Source: Lineus longissimus
Taxonomy: Eukaryota > Nemertea > Pilidiophora > Heteronemertea > Lineidae
NCBI RefSeq assembly: GCF_910592395.1
Contig: NC_088321.1
Location: 6,822,001-6,886,000, forward strand
Direction: 5' to 3'
DNA length: 64,000 nucleotides
The notes below the pieces were generated by a model. The model had not been told where the DNA came from and searched no databases. It was given only the letters and a program-made list of their open reading frames with translations. How positions within the stretch are numbered: position 1 is the first letter of the stretch; each line of letters starts with the position of its first letter. This document shows positions 30,456-43,009 of this stretch, piece after piece. The translations under genes and the position numbers were made by a program.

Positions 30456-33400
30456 TTAAGACCTGCCTGCCAGCATGGAAGCGCCTAACATCTGATCCAG
30501 AAATTCTGGAAATTGTAACGGGTTATATTCTAAAATTCATCGATATCCTGTTTCAAAAGTCAGTCCCACAACAGTGCATGTTCGCCGAGGAAGAAAATCG
30601 AGCCATTGATGAAGAAATTGCAAAAATGCTCAGAGAAGTGGTCATTGTTGAATGTCAGCACGAAGACGGGAAATTCATTTCCCCTATATTTGTGAGACCT
30701 AAGGCAGATGGTTTCAAGCATGTGATACTCAATTTGTCAAAGCTGAATAAATGTTTAGAATACCATCACTTTAAAATGGACTCTATTGCCACAATTGCTA
30801 ACATGATGACCGCTAATTGCTGGATGGCAAAACTGGACATTAAGGATGCATACTATTCTTGCCCAATTGGCCGAGGGTCACAGAAATATATCAAGTTCCA
30901 ATGGAGGCGAAAACTGTACATGTATGTTTGTTTCCCTAACGGGTTATCCCCTTGCCCTCGACTGTTCACAAAGTTGCTAAAGCCAGCGCTGGCGTATTTG
31001 AGAAAGCGTGGCCATCAGTCTGTCATATATATTGACCACGCCTACCTCCAGGGCACGGACATCATAACATCTTGTCAAACAAATGTAAAAGAGACCTATG
31101 AGTTATTAGAGGCACTTGGGTTTATTATAACCCCAGATGAGGTAAAGTCCATCCTACGCCCACAACAACTCGACTTGGGGTGCTAAGGTTTCTTACTCGA
31201 TGCGGTTGACATGTCAATGTCATTGACCCAGAATAAAACACCTAAAGTAGCTGAAGCCTTTGAAGGGTTACTGGCATGTCATCACCCCACTATAAGAAGT
31301 GTTGCCAGGGTCATTGGTATGCTGGTCGCTACCTTTCCAGCTACCCATCTAGGGCCTTTATTTTATAGACAATTAGAAAACGAGAAGGTCATAGCATTGA
31401 AAGCTTGTGCTGGTAATTTTGAGGGACGGATGACCATATCTGAGGCTGAAGAGGTGGATGTCGTCCTGGGTGCCGACAAATGGTACCCAGGTTCGAGATC
31501 GATTGAACAATAAGCACCCTGGGTGCCATTACACTAGACAAACAGCACCCAGCTTCTTTTTGCCTGGCTTACGGATCTTAGGGACGAGGACGTTTCTTGC
31601 AATCTCGTTTTATCTCGCACCGTGGTACATATCACACGGGGCTAGGAAGCGTAAGTCAACCTCCTCCAGGAACCAATGAAAATCCGTTACTATAATGAGG
31701 TAAACAATGACACGTGCTAGTCTTGTAGTTTGCCATCTTCAGGCAGCGATGACTGTGACGGCATACATCAGGTGGGCGTGGTCACGAAATTCTTCACCCG
31801 CGAGTGACTGCATGCTGTTTGACACATGTGTCTTGTACAACCGTTATCACACAATAAACAATGGAGTTCGGCTTAGGCAAAAAAGGTGAATAATCACATC
31901 CCGCTAAATGCTACATTTTAGTCTATTCGATGTTGATAACAAGGTCTAGGCTAGTAGGCCTAAATCGGCTGCTAGCGCTAATTAGGCCCCTCAAGGGCCT
32001 AGATGCCAGCAACAGCACTAGGCCTACCACCATCCCGACAGGCATCTTGTATCATAGCAAAAAACAACATAAAAAGCAAGTTTAGCTGGTCCTCAAAACA
32101 ACATAGTGTCCTCCAATTGCCCTGTTGCTCTTGATAGTCCAGCCCTGCCGGCTGTATAGTGTATATCAACATAGTATACAAGACTAGCACGTGTCATTGT
32201 TTACCTCATTATAATAACGGATTTTCATTGGTTCCTGGAGGAGGTTGACATACGCTCCCTAGCCTCATGCCCATGTGTACATATCGACTGATTGTCAAGA
32301 AAAATACGCAGCAAATCCATTCATTTTGTCATCACACAATTTTTCATTTTCTGAATATATCCCTCCTACATACCTTTTCTGAATAAATCATCCGAAATGT
32401 GCTTTCAAAGACCTATAGGCCTAAACGCGTTTTTTTCTGTTTATCTGTTCGTTTTATTTCGCGCAATGCTTATGCCGCAAGTACCACGGCGCGAGATAAA
32501 ACGAGATTGCAAGAAACGTCCTCGTCCCTAAGATCCGTAAGCCAGGCAAAAAGAAGCTGGGTGCTGTTTGTCTAGTGTAATGGCACCCAGGGTGCTTATT
32601 GTCCAGTCGATCTGGAACCTGGGTACCATTTGTCGGCACCCAGGACGACATCCACCCTTTCAGCATATCTGAGCAAGGTCATGATGATCTGAGATGGTGG
32701 ATTGCCAACCTCCAGGGTCAGAAAAAATCTCTCTTAGAAAAGAGGGTAAAAATGACAATACACAAAGGTTATGGCGACGCAAATCTTGACACCCAGTTGG
32801 TGGTGGCGAATAGTTAGACACAGAAAAAACAATATCACATTAACGTGAAAGAGTTGATGGCAGTGGAATTTGGCCTCAAGGCTTTGTGTAAGGATGTCAC
32901 TAATCAACACATTAAGATCATGTCAGATAATCAGACCACGGTGGCGTATGTACGCGAGATGGGTGGTAGCAGGTCACCACAGTGTAACACTGTTGCTAGG
33001 GCCAGTTGGCATTGGGCTATTGCAAGAGGCAACACTTTGGCAATTCAGCATATCCCAGGGGTAGACAATAACGGGGCTGATAAGAAAAGTAGGCTTTTCC
33101 GGCATGAAACCGAATGGAAGCTGGACAGTGATTTCCCAACCATCCCAGTTGACATTGACCTATTTGCCTCTTGGGTGAATGCCCAATCGTACATGGCCTG
33201 GATGCCTGACCCATTTGCTGTTGCAATTGATGCTTTTTCTATCAACCGGGAAAATCTTACATTATATATTTCCTCCCTTCAACCAAATCCCAGCAGTGTT
33301 GAAGACAAAAGCGGCGGACGAGGTGGTCACCGCCATAGTAATAGTGCCACATTGGATCACGCAATCATGGAACCCGACGTTGATTCGACTCCTAGTGGAT

Positions 33401-33520
33401 CATCCACTGATGCTACCACGTTCCGACAGGTTGCTTCATCTCACGGTTGTTACACATGTCATTAGGAGTTCCTGCTGGAATTGGATGCCCCAACATTCAC
33501 GGTCAATGACGCACACATCA
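30456..33520 (+). mobile_element. DIRS-type retroelement fragment (RT and RNase H), interrupted
   Basis: RT reads LPAWKRLTSDPEILEIVTGY, ISPIFVRPKADG, MAKLDIKDAYYSCPIG and FPNGLSPCPRLFTKLL. The catalytic box is YIDH instead of YIDD. The reading breaks at 31,184. It resumes with SMSLTQNKTPKVAE and is split by an inserted DNA transposon (31,445-32,664). It then continues into RNase H (INVKELMAVEFGLKAL, KIMSDNQTTVAYV, HIPGVDNNGADKKSR). A final frame shift near 33,275 moves the downstream part into another frame. The copy is dead. DIRS elements integrate with a tyrosine recombinase, which is not present here. Confidence 0.85.
31445..32664. mobile_element. Non-autonomous TIR transposon (MULE-like), 1,220 bp
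   Basis: The element sits inside the DIRS RNase H region, flanked by the 9-bp direct repeat atatctgag (31,436-31,444 and 32,665-32,673). The ends are long inverted repeats: about 182 bp at 31,445-31,626 against 32,483-32,664, starting gctgaa. A second pair of about 100 bp lies at about 31,635-31,727 against 32,178-32,280. Between these pairs the right arm has about 200 bp more than the left. There is no transposase. Long TIRs with a 9-bp duplication fit a Mutator-like superfamily; that class is inference. Confidence 0.8.
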
Positions 33521-33642
33521 TATTGGAAATTATCCCATTAACATACCTGCAGTAGGCTGATGCACATGTCATCTCTTCAGATAGTCAGGGCAACGAGTGA
33601 CTGAATAGAAGTACAACGCATGTTGTCGGTTGCAGCACAGAC

Positions 33643-33854
33643 TATGGCAAGCCAATACGGAAACATTTGCAGGACATGAAATTACTATGGTAGGACGACT
33701 TTATTTATGTCAGGACATTATTTTCTGACAAGAAACCTATTTTTTCATACTTTAAAAATTAATTTTTATCACACCAGGGAAAAATGGGCATAAAAAAGTC
33801 ATCCTCACAGAGAAATTTCATGTCCTGCAAATGCTTCCCTTTTAGCTTGCCATA
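33643..33854. mobile_element. Foldback element with ~60-bp arms
   Basis: Arms 33,643-33,702 and 33,795-33,854 (tatggcaagc..catttgcaggacatgaaatt) pair with several mismatches around a 92-bp centre. MITE-like, no coding. Confidence 0.6.
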
Positions 33855-36800
33855 ACACATTACTTGGCTGAAGGCAAGCAATGTGTTTTTGCCTTGATTT
33901 ACTATTCTTCGAGTCAAATTTATATTGTAAATATTTACTAGGGTACTTTTGATAACTGTATGTGTCATCATGATTGTGTCCAGAATAAATGAGAGGCAAC
34001 ATGTCTGCCATTGTTGTGGTTGTGTTAGGTTCATGATATTTTAAAACAGGCATGACCTCAATTTCAATAACCTGTTAAAAGATGCACTCATTTAATATAT
34101 AGTGTCCATTCAATTATTATCACTACTCAAATCATGCATATCACAACTATAATGGACGTAGAGCTGAAATAGTTTGTCACACATCTCCTCCGTCAGTTCC
34201 GATCGGATGACCTGGAAACTTTTCCTGAAAGTCGTGGTTGATATGGAGATGGTCCTCGCCGGGTTAAATGGGTAAACTTTGCAGCGATCTCGGAGAAAAA
34301 TGATTTTTTGTTCTTTCTTTATATGGGCATACTCATTAACATAAGGGGCATTTTCAGCAGGTCTGATTTGCATATGGGGTCATCTGTTAAATCAAAAGTG
34401 TGGGATTATACAAAAATAAGCCGGGAAAGTATTGAGGTCACTATATGTTTAAAGCACTCATCCATTTCCGCAATTTTCCCCCGTTATTTTGGTCGTACTC
34501 TTTCACCTTACGTTGTTAATCGCTCTTAATTTTTCTATTACCATATGGGAATTCATCATGTGATACACGTCACATAATAACAAAACCGCCTCACCCGACC
34601 CAAGCACTGGGCGCAAAGAAGCGCACAGTTCCCTATATGAATACCCGGGGCAAATATAAAATATAATAGAAAATCCCGATTAATATTTTTTTACTGCAAT
34701 AAAAACAGGCTAACCACTGCAGATTAACAAGTAAGTGAGTGTTCTGGAACGAGTGGAGTCCGTGCAGAGGGTGTCGAATAAACCCTAGGCGAACTACTTC
34801 CTCCGTCTGGTGCTGCCACCCACTATGCTCGCGGCATTTGTTGTACTAAGTTCGTAACACGCCATTGCCTCTTCACCATTCGCGAAATAGTTCGTCAAAA
34901 TAAGTCGAGACCACTTTGAAGAGTGGTGGAGTTTGATTTTTCCGGTCGTTTTGGCCAAAAACGCGTATAGAGTAAGTAATTTGGAGGAAAGTCATCCCCC
35001 CAAACATGTTCGATTTGTAAACACTTGGGTCGGCGCGGAGTGCTCCACATCACACATCGACCTATTTTACGCACATCAAAATCAAGACAACATCACAACC
35101 CCCAGACATATAATTTCATTTCACCCAAATTGCCCCAACCCCACAGTAAGCCAACACCCTAAAACAACCCACGCCACGGGTATAATGCTAGTACTTACAA
35201 TGAATGCTGCTTGCAAAGACACAGTCATGCATGTTCTTAACGAAACCTTGCATCACTTTCATGCTGACAAGGCAGCAGAATTGCGAGATATTAATAAAAC
35301 AATGAATGTTGTCAACCAATCAGTAGTGTCTTATCTCGTGTGTGTCGAGTCACGAAGTCTCTCCTCGTTTGCTGCATTATTATTTTTCATATAATTTTAT
35401 ATTCTGAATTGTTATTTTCGCTATTTCTGAACACCGTACGTGTATTATGTTGTTGAAGTGTAGGCTTCATTTAGTCAGGCTCATGTATATGAGCCAACAT
35501 GCCTGCCATTGTTGTAATTGAGTGAGGTCTGTGATATTAACAATCCGCAACCAATTTTTTTTAACTTGATAATTGTATCACTGCCAGAGCGACATTTATT
35601 TCGTCTCCTCAATTTGGGTTGTGATATTTTAGTAGCGTAGTGGCTCCAAACAGGGAGAAACTCACTACACACTAGCCATGCCCCATGGCCATGCTACATG
35701 TACATGTATGTAGGCTATGCCTTGTCAGCAGTCCGTGATATGAAATCCAGCCCTTTGTGGATAAAGAAAACAAATTCTTGTCTCTTGCTAAACATTCACA
35801 GTCCATGGCCATGGGCGCATGCCGACCCGGGCCCGGCCCCCCTACTATGTAAAAATTCTTTGAAATTGAATATGAAATTTGAGCATCTTAGAACAACTTT
35901 TTCAAAAACCGCAATCTGCTCCTGTCTAAACCATGTAAACTATGGACTCAAATGTCACACGTGTCCTGGATACATAGGCTAGGCCTTGGTCATGTTACAT
36001 GGTGGTCAATTTCAAATAGGCCTTGTGTCCAGGTAGGAAGTGAAATTCAACCATACCACGCATTGTACATGGTGTTACACTTCTACCGGAAGACGAGGCT
36101 TTGTTTGTAAAAGAAGAGTAATCCTGTGAGGGTTCTTTTGAATTCGTGCATGTCTTCCAATGTTTATCATTCATGTATTTTGAATGCTTTTGGTTATGAT
36201 TTGATATTACAAAAACTTGGCCTCTTTGTGAAAATGCCTTTTCAAAATTTCCGATATCCAAAAACCATCTACTATCCTATATAAACCGACTTACTCTTTT
36301 ACTGACCCCTTTTCCAGCCACTCCAAATTAACTACGAAATGGTCATTGGAAGCCGAATGTTATCCCAATCCACTCACACTTGATATTAAACTAAGAAGTA
36401 TCAGTCACATTTTCAGGAAGAAATGCCCTAAACGGGTGCTTGTAGCACACTTGTGACTTGGAAGTTAACAGGTGAACCCTCCAAAAGGCCTCCAAGGCCA
36501 AAATCATGCTGCTTGGCATGATTATGAAGAATTCTGACAAATTGGATTCATTGTTTCATCATTATAGAACTTCCAAGTTCCTAAAATAAAAGTGCAATAG
36601 CCACCTGGTGGTTATGCGGATACCTTCTCATCTCAGTTCAAATAACTGTAGGCCTGGTGTGTCCTCTCATCCCATCACTTCAACTTTTTGGTACACTCCA
36701 TTCATCATTGGAAGTCAGATTCGTGTGCAATACATGACATTTGCCATGACCCGAGCATTTATCACCTTCTCCAGCAAATGTCATAGCAATATCAGTGCTG

Positions 36801-38150
36801 AAGCTATTATCATCCAGTGTTCAACACAACTTCATTCTTGCAATTCATGACATATACGCAATGGAAATGTCCACAAGGCCTCAGTCGTCTGTTGTGTCCT
36901 TAGCGACAGAGGCGGGCTCTGTATGAGACAGGATGCATTCACAAGTGCAATGTTTCATGCCAGAAAGTTCCACAACATGACATGCACCAAACTTCTTGCA
37001 ATTATGACGTCAGTGCATACAGCACATTCCAGTGCCCAAATGCAGCAGGGACAAAATCACATCAATGCATCCTTCTTCTCGTCAACCACAACTGTCCGAT
37101 ATTCCACGACATTTCTATCTGAATGTGAGTACAAACAGAACCAATCAACTTGTATCCGCTTCATCCATTTAACATCTGCAGCACAATGTGAGAGGACGCA
37201 TTGCCTTCATAAGCAATGCATCCTCTCACCTCTCACCTCCAAACCTCAAACTGTCCAAATAAAACTTTCCCTTTTTACAAACTCTACAAAAAAACTGAAT
37301 GTCAGTATAAACAGCTCCTAATCAACTCATATAACCTTAAATCACTTTACATGTGCAGTATACCTCTTAGGTTTTGAGCCATACGTTATTTTTCATAGGG
37401 CACCTTCTCCCCAAAACTGAATACTTACGATGTTATTTCCGCCACAGGCTTGACGACAAGCGCTCCCACACTTGCTCTATACAATTCCTTTACCATTCTA
37501 TCACATTCTCATTGTGAAAAGTCCCCTCCACTTCTTATACAAATTAGCTAGTTCTCAAACAACAACTGGACAGATAACATTTCATTCCAAAATCAGGGAC
37601 TTCTCCAACACTCCTAGACAATAAAAAGGTGCAAGGACAGTAATGACAGTCCCAATTCACCTCTGCTGGTACCCGGCAAAACATGACACCAAAAACACAA
37701 ACATGCATCACTCAATCGCCTTAGAATATCATGTTTCTGAAAATCCAACGACAACCATTCTCACGTCATCTTCACAGGATTCTAGAGGTGGGATGGGGAA
37801 GAAGGCATTGAACTTTCAGGGATGCTGCATTCATGCAGGTGGCACCACCTAGCAGGCAGCGGTACCACATCAGTCTTCACATCATTAAAGCCCTATGATC
37901 ACCACAGGAGAAAAACCATCCACCATTGCCACCCCAAACCCACAAATACAACCCTACAACTCGAGAACACCCTCCATATGGCCAAACTCACTGCTCCTTA
38001 CTAAATAAGCTAAAATAACCAAACCCAGCTTGTTCCGAAAACTCTGGATAAAGATATTTATCAAGCATAGAAAATTCAAACTAATCTAAAACAATACAAA
38101 TATCCTCATAAACTTAATTTCATCTGGCTGACTTTAGCCACAAGTAACAC
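33855..38150. other. Long intergenic stretch, no gene recognised
   Basis: Open frames such as 34,933-35,394 and 36,923-37,321 show no family motif and biased composition. A near-perfect 17-bp hairpin lies at 37,188-37,229. Nothing else supported. Confidence 0.4.
37188..37229. repeat. Hairpin with 17-bp stem and 8-nt loop
   Basis: The arms gtgagaggacgcattgc and gcaatgcatcctctcac pair at 16 of 17 positions. The stem is shorter than a typical pre-miRNA, so a transposon remnant is as likely. Confidence 0.4.
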
Positions 38151-38172
38151 CGAGAACTGTTATTTGATATAA

Positions 38173-38268
38173 ATGGCTGATTTGTCCAATTTTTTAAACG
38201 AAATTCCGCGGCCAGTTATTTACGAGGATCGCGACTACCATTTGCGAGCATTCAAACTGGCGATCTGA
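38173..38268 (+). CDS. Candidate 31-aa small open frame or first exon
   Basis: ATG in good context (ataaATGG) opens MADLSNFLNEIPRPVIYEDR.. and stops after 31 codons. The composition looks protein-like. A consensus donor (ttg/gtaagttg) follows at 38,338 but in a segment separated by the stop. It could be a short ORF, a first exon of a poorly resolved gene, or a remnant. No family recognised. Confidence 0.2.
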   Translation: MADLSNFLNEIPRPVIYEDRDYHLRAFKLAI

Positions 38269-39030
38269 CTGTTCCCACCTCTAACTAAGACATCAATTGA
38301 TTAGCTAGACATGTTCGCCATATCATGGATGTATTGGTAAGTTGACTTGTCCATTTTGTTTTTCACGTCGGTCATCAATTTCTCCATCAGGGGATGAAGA
38401 TTTTGCACGTTGTGCCGTTCATAGTGGTTGCCAACAGCGCATTATTTGATATCCCACACAGAATATGATATTGATCACATGGGGTGGTGATGGGTACGAC
38501 ATCCTAACACAAGGACGATGTTCCGAAATATTTCTAAGTTAAACACGACCATGAGGTACATATTTTTGAAAATAATTGACTGCACTGATTAGTATCATGT
38601 AAAGTGCTTGTCAAAGAATTCAAAAGGTAAATATTGTAAAGGTTTGGTTTTTCAAACTTGGAGGGAGGGTATTTGCAATCGGCTGTTTTATTTTTTCTCC
38701 GGTGAACTCATCGATGACATTTTAAATCACTTTTGAATTCACTTCAACTACGATCCATGATTGCTTGCACCGTGAATTCAGGCCTTATCCATCAAAGTAA
38801 TTTGTTATGTTCATGGTACACCTAGTATATCGGACACCAGTGCATTCATTATTCATTGAATTATTTTCATTTTTCATTCCGGGAACCATTACCAACTGTA
38901 ATGTTTACTAATATTTCCAATGAGACCATACATACTCAGTGGTTTTATGACAACGATTATAGTGATCATGAAAACGCCTTCCACTAAGAAAATGATCGCT
39001 GAATCCTGTTACAGAGCTGTATGCGGTGTC
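38269..39030. other. Intergenic or intronic DNA
   Basis: A strong plus-strand donor is at 38,338. A short segment near 38,968-38,990 (catgaaaacgccttccacta) is repeated at about 39,409-39,430. No gene is supported. Confidence 0.3.
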
Positions 39031-40096
39031 CTTACCCCTAGAAGATCCTGAAAGAGTAAGAAGCGGGAGTTATAACATGTGAAGCCTATACTAACACATT
39101 GCAAGGACACTTATTACACTAGTCGACTGCCAAACCACGTGATGACAAATAATTTATACGCACATGTAAAAACGTGTGAATACTAGTAATAATATCAGAT
39201 TACTTCAAAATGCTTTGAACGTCACCCATGAAAGTAAACAAACGATATTTATTTGACCATTTTAGAAATGCACCAGTTTCGAAATAAGTAGAAGGTAAGC
39301 CTGTTGGCTCATCACGGTGCCGCTTACTTGATGAATCTTAATACAACTGTATCTTAAATTGTAAGCTATGTATCATGCAGTTTTTTATTGCCACATCGTT
39401 GTTATGTTCATGGTAACGCCTTCCACTTAAGTACAATCGAAGATTGCTGTCATGGTGTTTATAAGTAACCTTGTATTCGTCAAATTCGCGGTGGTTTCTG
39501 ACCAAACCGCACTTTTTCGAAAGAAATATCAATGATGGCATTGCATCGTTGCCAAATCTTCGAAGGCATTTTTAAAAATTCTTAAATGGGAAGTGTGAGT
39601 ATTTCGAAGCCTTTTGTAAAACAAGTGGATCAATGCTTACGATACCCAACTAACCCGAAATGATTAAAACTAGTATGTATTTCACAGATCATTTCTAGAT
39701 TCTGGTTTGCTTATACGATATTCTTCATAAGCACGGTAGCTAAAGGTATCGGTTTGACTAAAGAAAAATATGTCCTAACTCGGAGAGGAAATAACGATAC
39801 AAAAGAAACACACAAAATGTTATTTCATTTCGAGGGTCGTAAGGCCAGCATTTATTTTTGTACCCCTTCAACACTGTAATGGGAGGGCCTTTGTATCTAT
39901 TGTGTTGCAAAGGTAAACCGATACCGTTGCCCACCGTGGGTTAATCTAAATACAGTATTTTCTTTAAAAAACGCTAGGTTTTGTATTAATATTAAGTTCC
40001 TATTATATTTACCTGAAACTTTCTTCGAAAATTCTCCATCCTTGGAACGTCAGAGATTTCTTTGGCAATCTGTGCGTACTTCAGCGTTTTATCAAT
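39008..40096 (-). CDS. Exons of a spliced minus-strand gene, function unknown
   Basis: Exon 40,096-40,013 has 28 codons in phase 0, from IDKTLKYAQIAKEISDVPRM to FRRKFQ. It is bounded by a good acceptor (ctacttcag) and donor (cag/gtaaat). The next acceptor downstream, cttactctttcag at 39,048, gives DLLG followed at once by a consensus donor (ggg/gtaagg), a possible 12-nt microexon; read through, it gives DLLGVRTPHTAL and a stop at about 39,008. Upstream, 40,275-40,390 on the same strand is open with FNVGFTPEEIGPVAVKRRSQ and may be another exon, though its splice sites are unclear. No family recognised. Confidence 0.45.
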
Positions 40097-40099
40097 CTG

Positions 40100-41640
40100 A
40101 AGTAGATTAAACAGTAAATAAGAAGATAATGCGATACATAGTTAGGGTTAGGGCGAGGTTACCTTGATTATCTCTGCACATTTGTAGCATAGTGAGTAAC
40201 TTGATAAGTATTCTGTGACTGGTTCATTCAACAAGCTCTAGAAACAGTTCATATTTCGGTAAGTGATAGAAGAACAAATGGACTAAGGATATAAGGATAC
40301 GATCAAGTTGTGATCGCCGTTTTACAGCAACTGGCCCAATTTCTTCAGGAGTAAACCCCACATTGAATGATCGGCGTCTTTTTGATTAAGTATGCACGCC
40401 ATAGACGATTGGTGTCGTTACGTAAAGCCGTCTTCGGAAAGTATCTAAAATTCGTGCACATCAATGATCAACTGGTATAACATGTACATTAGTACTTTGG
40501 CTAATGTACATGTTTTACACGACCATGAATCGTGTAAGACGTGTCATAAATGTCCATATCAAAATTCACGTTTTCAACCAAAATTAAAGTTACGAGCAGG
40601 CATGCAATATCAATAACTTGATCATCGCATAGTGTCGACTCATTTTTAATGTTAATTGCTGAATGAGACGATATTCTAGCTCATAGTGATGACGTTACAT
40701 CAACGGGAGCCAATTATGTATCTGACCACATTACTAGCCAAATCTGCTACAAAACAATCAAAAGACATGGGATGATATTCCTGAATCCAACAGTCGATGC
40801 TGTTTTGTTTTGTTTTGTTTGTCCCTGGGCTTTTAGTTCAAAATTTATTAGTGGCGCAATCTCAAACAAAATAGTAAATCATGACTGATACTGTAACTTT
40901 TGAGGCGCCCTACAAGTGTGAGTACTGTACCTTTTGTAATTCACTCGTTAACTAATTTTGGGCAATCAAAACATAGCAATCGGTGATAGAAGGTACAATT
41001 TCAAGTTATTAGATGAATTGTTTATAAAAGTATTGATGTAAAAATAAAATGTATCAATAAAGGATAATAAATTCTGCACCAAGAGCATTTTATTTACTGA
41101 CAACATGAACGAAGTACATGGTATTACAACCAATATAACCGCGTACAAAAACAGCGCCCCTAGCTTAAACATAACATTCATTTATTGCTGCGTACAAAAA
41201 TAAACAAACAGTATTTGCCACCTAATAGCAGGCGATATCGGCAAGTTTGAGTGACGAAATTGTGTGTACACGATTTCGTGATGGTAAATGAACTGTGTAT
41301 CATAAACGGTACTTAAAAATCTGTAAACAGTCCTATTTTACAGCTCATATTGAGGAAATCTTCATAATTTTAGGCCTGGGTGATCTTGAATATATACCCT
41401 TGAATGGGTAGGACGTGGTGTGATGATGAAGAGCGGATTTACGGGAATCCGTAATTACGTCCATCTTACCCACTTTTCTTCTAAACCGGAACCGCAGAAT
41501 GTCTCTTACAATCGCACATGGCTTTGCACCTTGTACACAATGATGTACGTCTGTTCAATGGCTCCACGCTTTTCGCATGCATTGTGTGTGTAGGGCTGAG
41601 TAATGTACAAGGACTTCATTATGTATGACCGAGACTCACA
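40100..41640. other. Mostly non-coding; may hold upstream exons
   Basis: Apart from the open minus-strand stretch at 40,275-40,390, nothing is recognised. Two TTAGGG units at 40,141-40,152 are too few to mean telomeric repeat. Confidence 0.3.
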
Positions 41641-41664
41641 GCAAACAGCATAAAGTCGTAAGGT

Positions 41665-42988
41665 GGATTCATACTCCGACGCACGACCATCGCCGGCGTC
41701 GAACGCAGCGTCCTGCGTCGGTCGCCTATGCCATCGCACGATTTTGTAGGCGTCGTATCGCGTGACTATGAATGCTCACGCGATTATACCATTCTGCCAC
41801 GTCAAAATGGAGGAGGAGGACGCACTGCTTATTTTAAATGTCCAGGCAATGGCTGTCCTCTACAGGATTCCTTCTTCAGGCTGTCCTTGTTGTCGGATCT
41901 GGAAATGTCATATAGACATTTGTAACGTTTTACTTCACATATTAGTAGCTCTTCTGCGTCCGACATTTTAACTTCGTTTTGTGAGGAAGCTCAAGCGTAA
42001 AACGACGTAATCAATTCCAATTCCCCGTCTTTCCAGTTTGAACTAGGCGCCTTTGAAAATATGCATAAACATGAGTCCTTGGTCCCATGACCAGAAAAGT
42101 GATCATTCATTGGTACGACGCCGCGATCGGACGCAGAGAGTTCAAATTTGTTGAACTCTTTAATATCGCACGCCTGTACCGTGAAGCCCTTAAAAGGTAG
42201 GCTTCACGGTGTTCATAGGGTTAACTCAATTCGTTTGAAGTCTACCGAACGTGCCTTATCGGGCTATTCGTATTCGTCATTGTTCTTAGCCTTGATTAAT
42301 ATTATTATGCAATATAAGCAGTGAGTCCAGGTGTCCGAGTCACGCGGTTCCAAGTCGGAGGATTGCGGTGACAGCAGTAAGTCCTTAAAGGGATGGCCAG
42401 TGATCTTGGCTCAGTTAACGTTCCGATCATGGTCACCTGGTACGAGGCGTCCAATCATAGCTTCCCAATGGTCTTCAGCTACCAGGGGGAGGCACCTGAC
42501 ATTGTTAGGTTTCTCTCAGGACGGCCTCGTACCCTGGACCGGGTTGCTCCTTTAATTAGTATTCGTCTTCCGTAATCCTGGACTCTGAGCTCGTGACTTG
42601 GCATCTGGGTATTTAAGCACTGGGCACGCCGGCTCTCTCTCTCTCTTTCCTCTCTTGGGCGGCCCAGCTTGCATCCAATAGTGTCTAGCTAAATCAGAAA
42701 CTCCTAAATCAAGTAAGTACAAATAAACTATTATACGATTACTCCTGACTTCCGAGTTCATTCTCTGCTAAGTTAGTATGTCTGCAAGTTCAGCATCGGT
42801 CTACGGCACCAGGTCTCTTGGGGAATGTTCGTTAACCTCAGGGACGCTGGGAACACGCCGACCGAACACGCGTCCGGACGCCGATGGCCATCGCCGTCGC
42901 ACGCGAAAGTATGAATCAACACCACGACGTCGGCGTCGAGAATTTGATCGTGCGTCGGTCGCCGGCGGTCGTGCGTCGGAGTATGAAC
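41665..42988. mobile_element. CG-rich inverted elements, possibly PIF/Harbinger-like remnant
   Basis: ttcatactccgacgcacgacc at about 41,669 and its reverse complement at 42,960-42,988 form inverted ends 1.3 kb apart. Each end also contains an inner partner (tatgaat near 41,768 and 42,910). Just inside the left end a short frame begins MEEEDALLILNV (41,807), faintly like the start of Harbinger-type proteins. No transposase core is seen. Classification is tentative. Alternatively these are two independent small MITEs of about 110-150 bp. Confidence 0.35.
42178..42210. repeat. Perfect 11-bp hairpin
   Basis: accgtgaagcc and ggcttcacggt pair around an 11-nt loop. Role unknown. Confidence 0.5.
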
Positions 42989-43009
42989 TAGGCTTTAGGC
43001 GGAGCTTTA

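Noticed and set aside
34933-35394. 153-codon open frame on the plus strand
   Set aside because: No motif, no splice context and a composition like the surrounding AT-rich DNA; likely chance.
36923-37321. 132-codon open frame
   Set aside because: Low-complexity Thr/Ser/His/Gln composition, no recognisable domain.
40141-40152. Two TTAGGG units
   Set aside because: Too few to indicate telomeric or interstitial telomere sequence.
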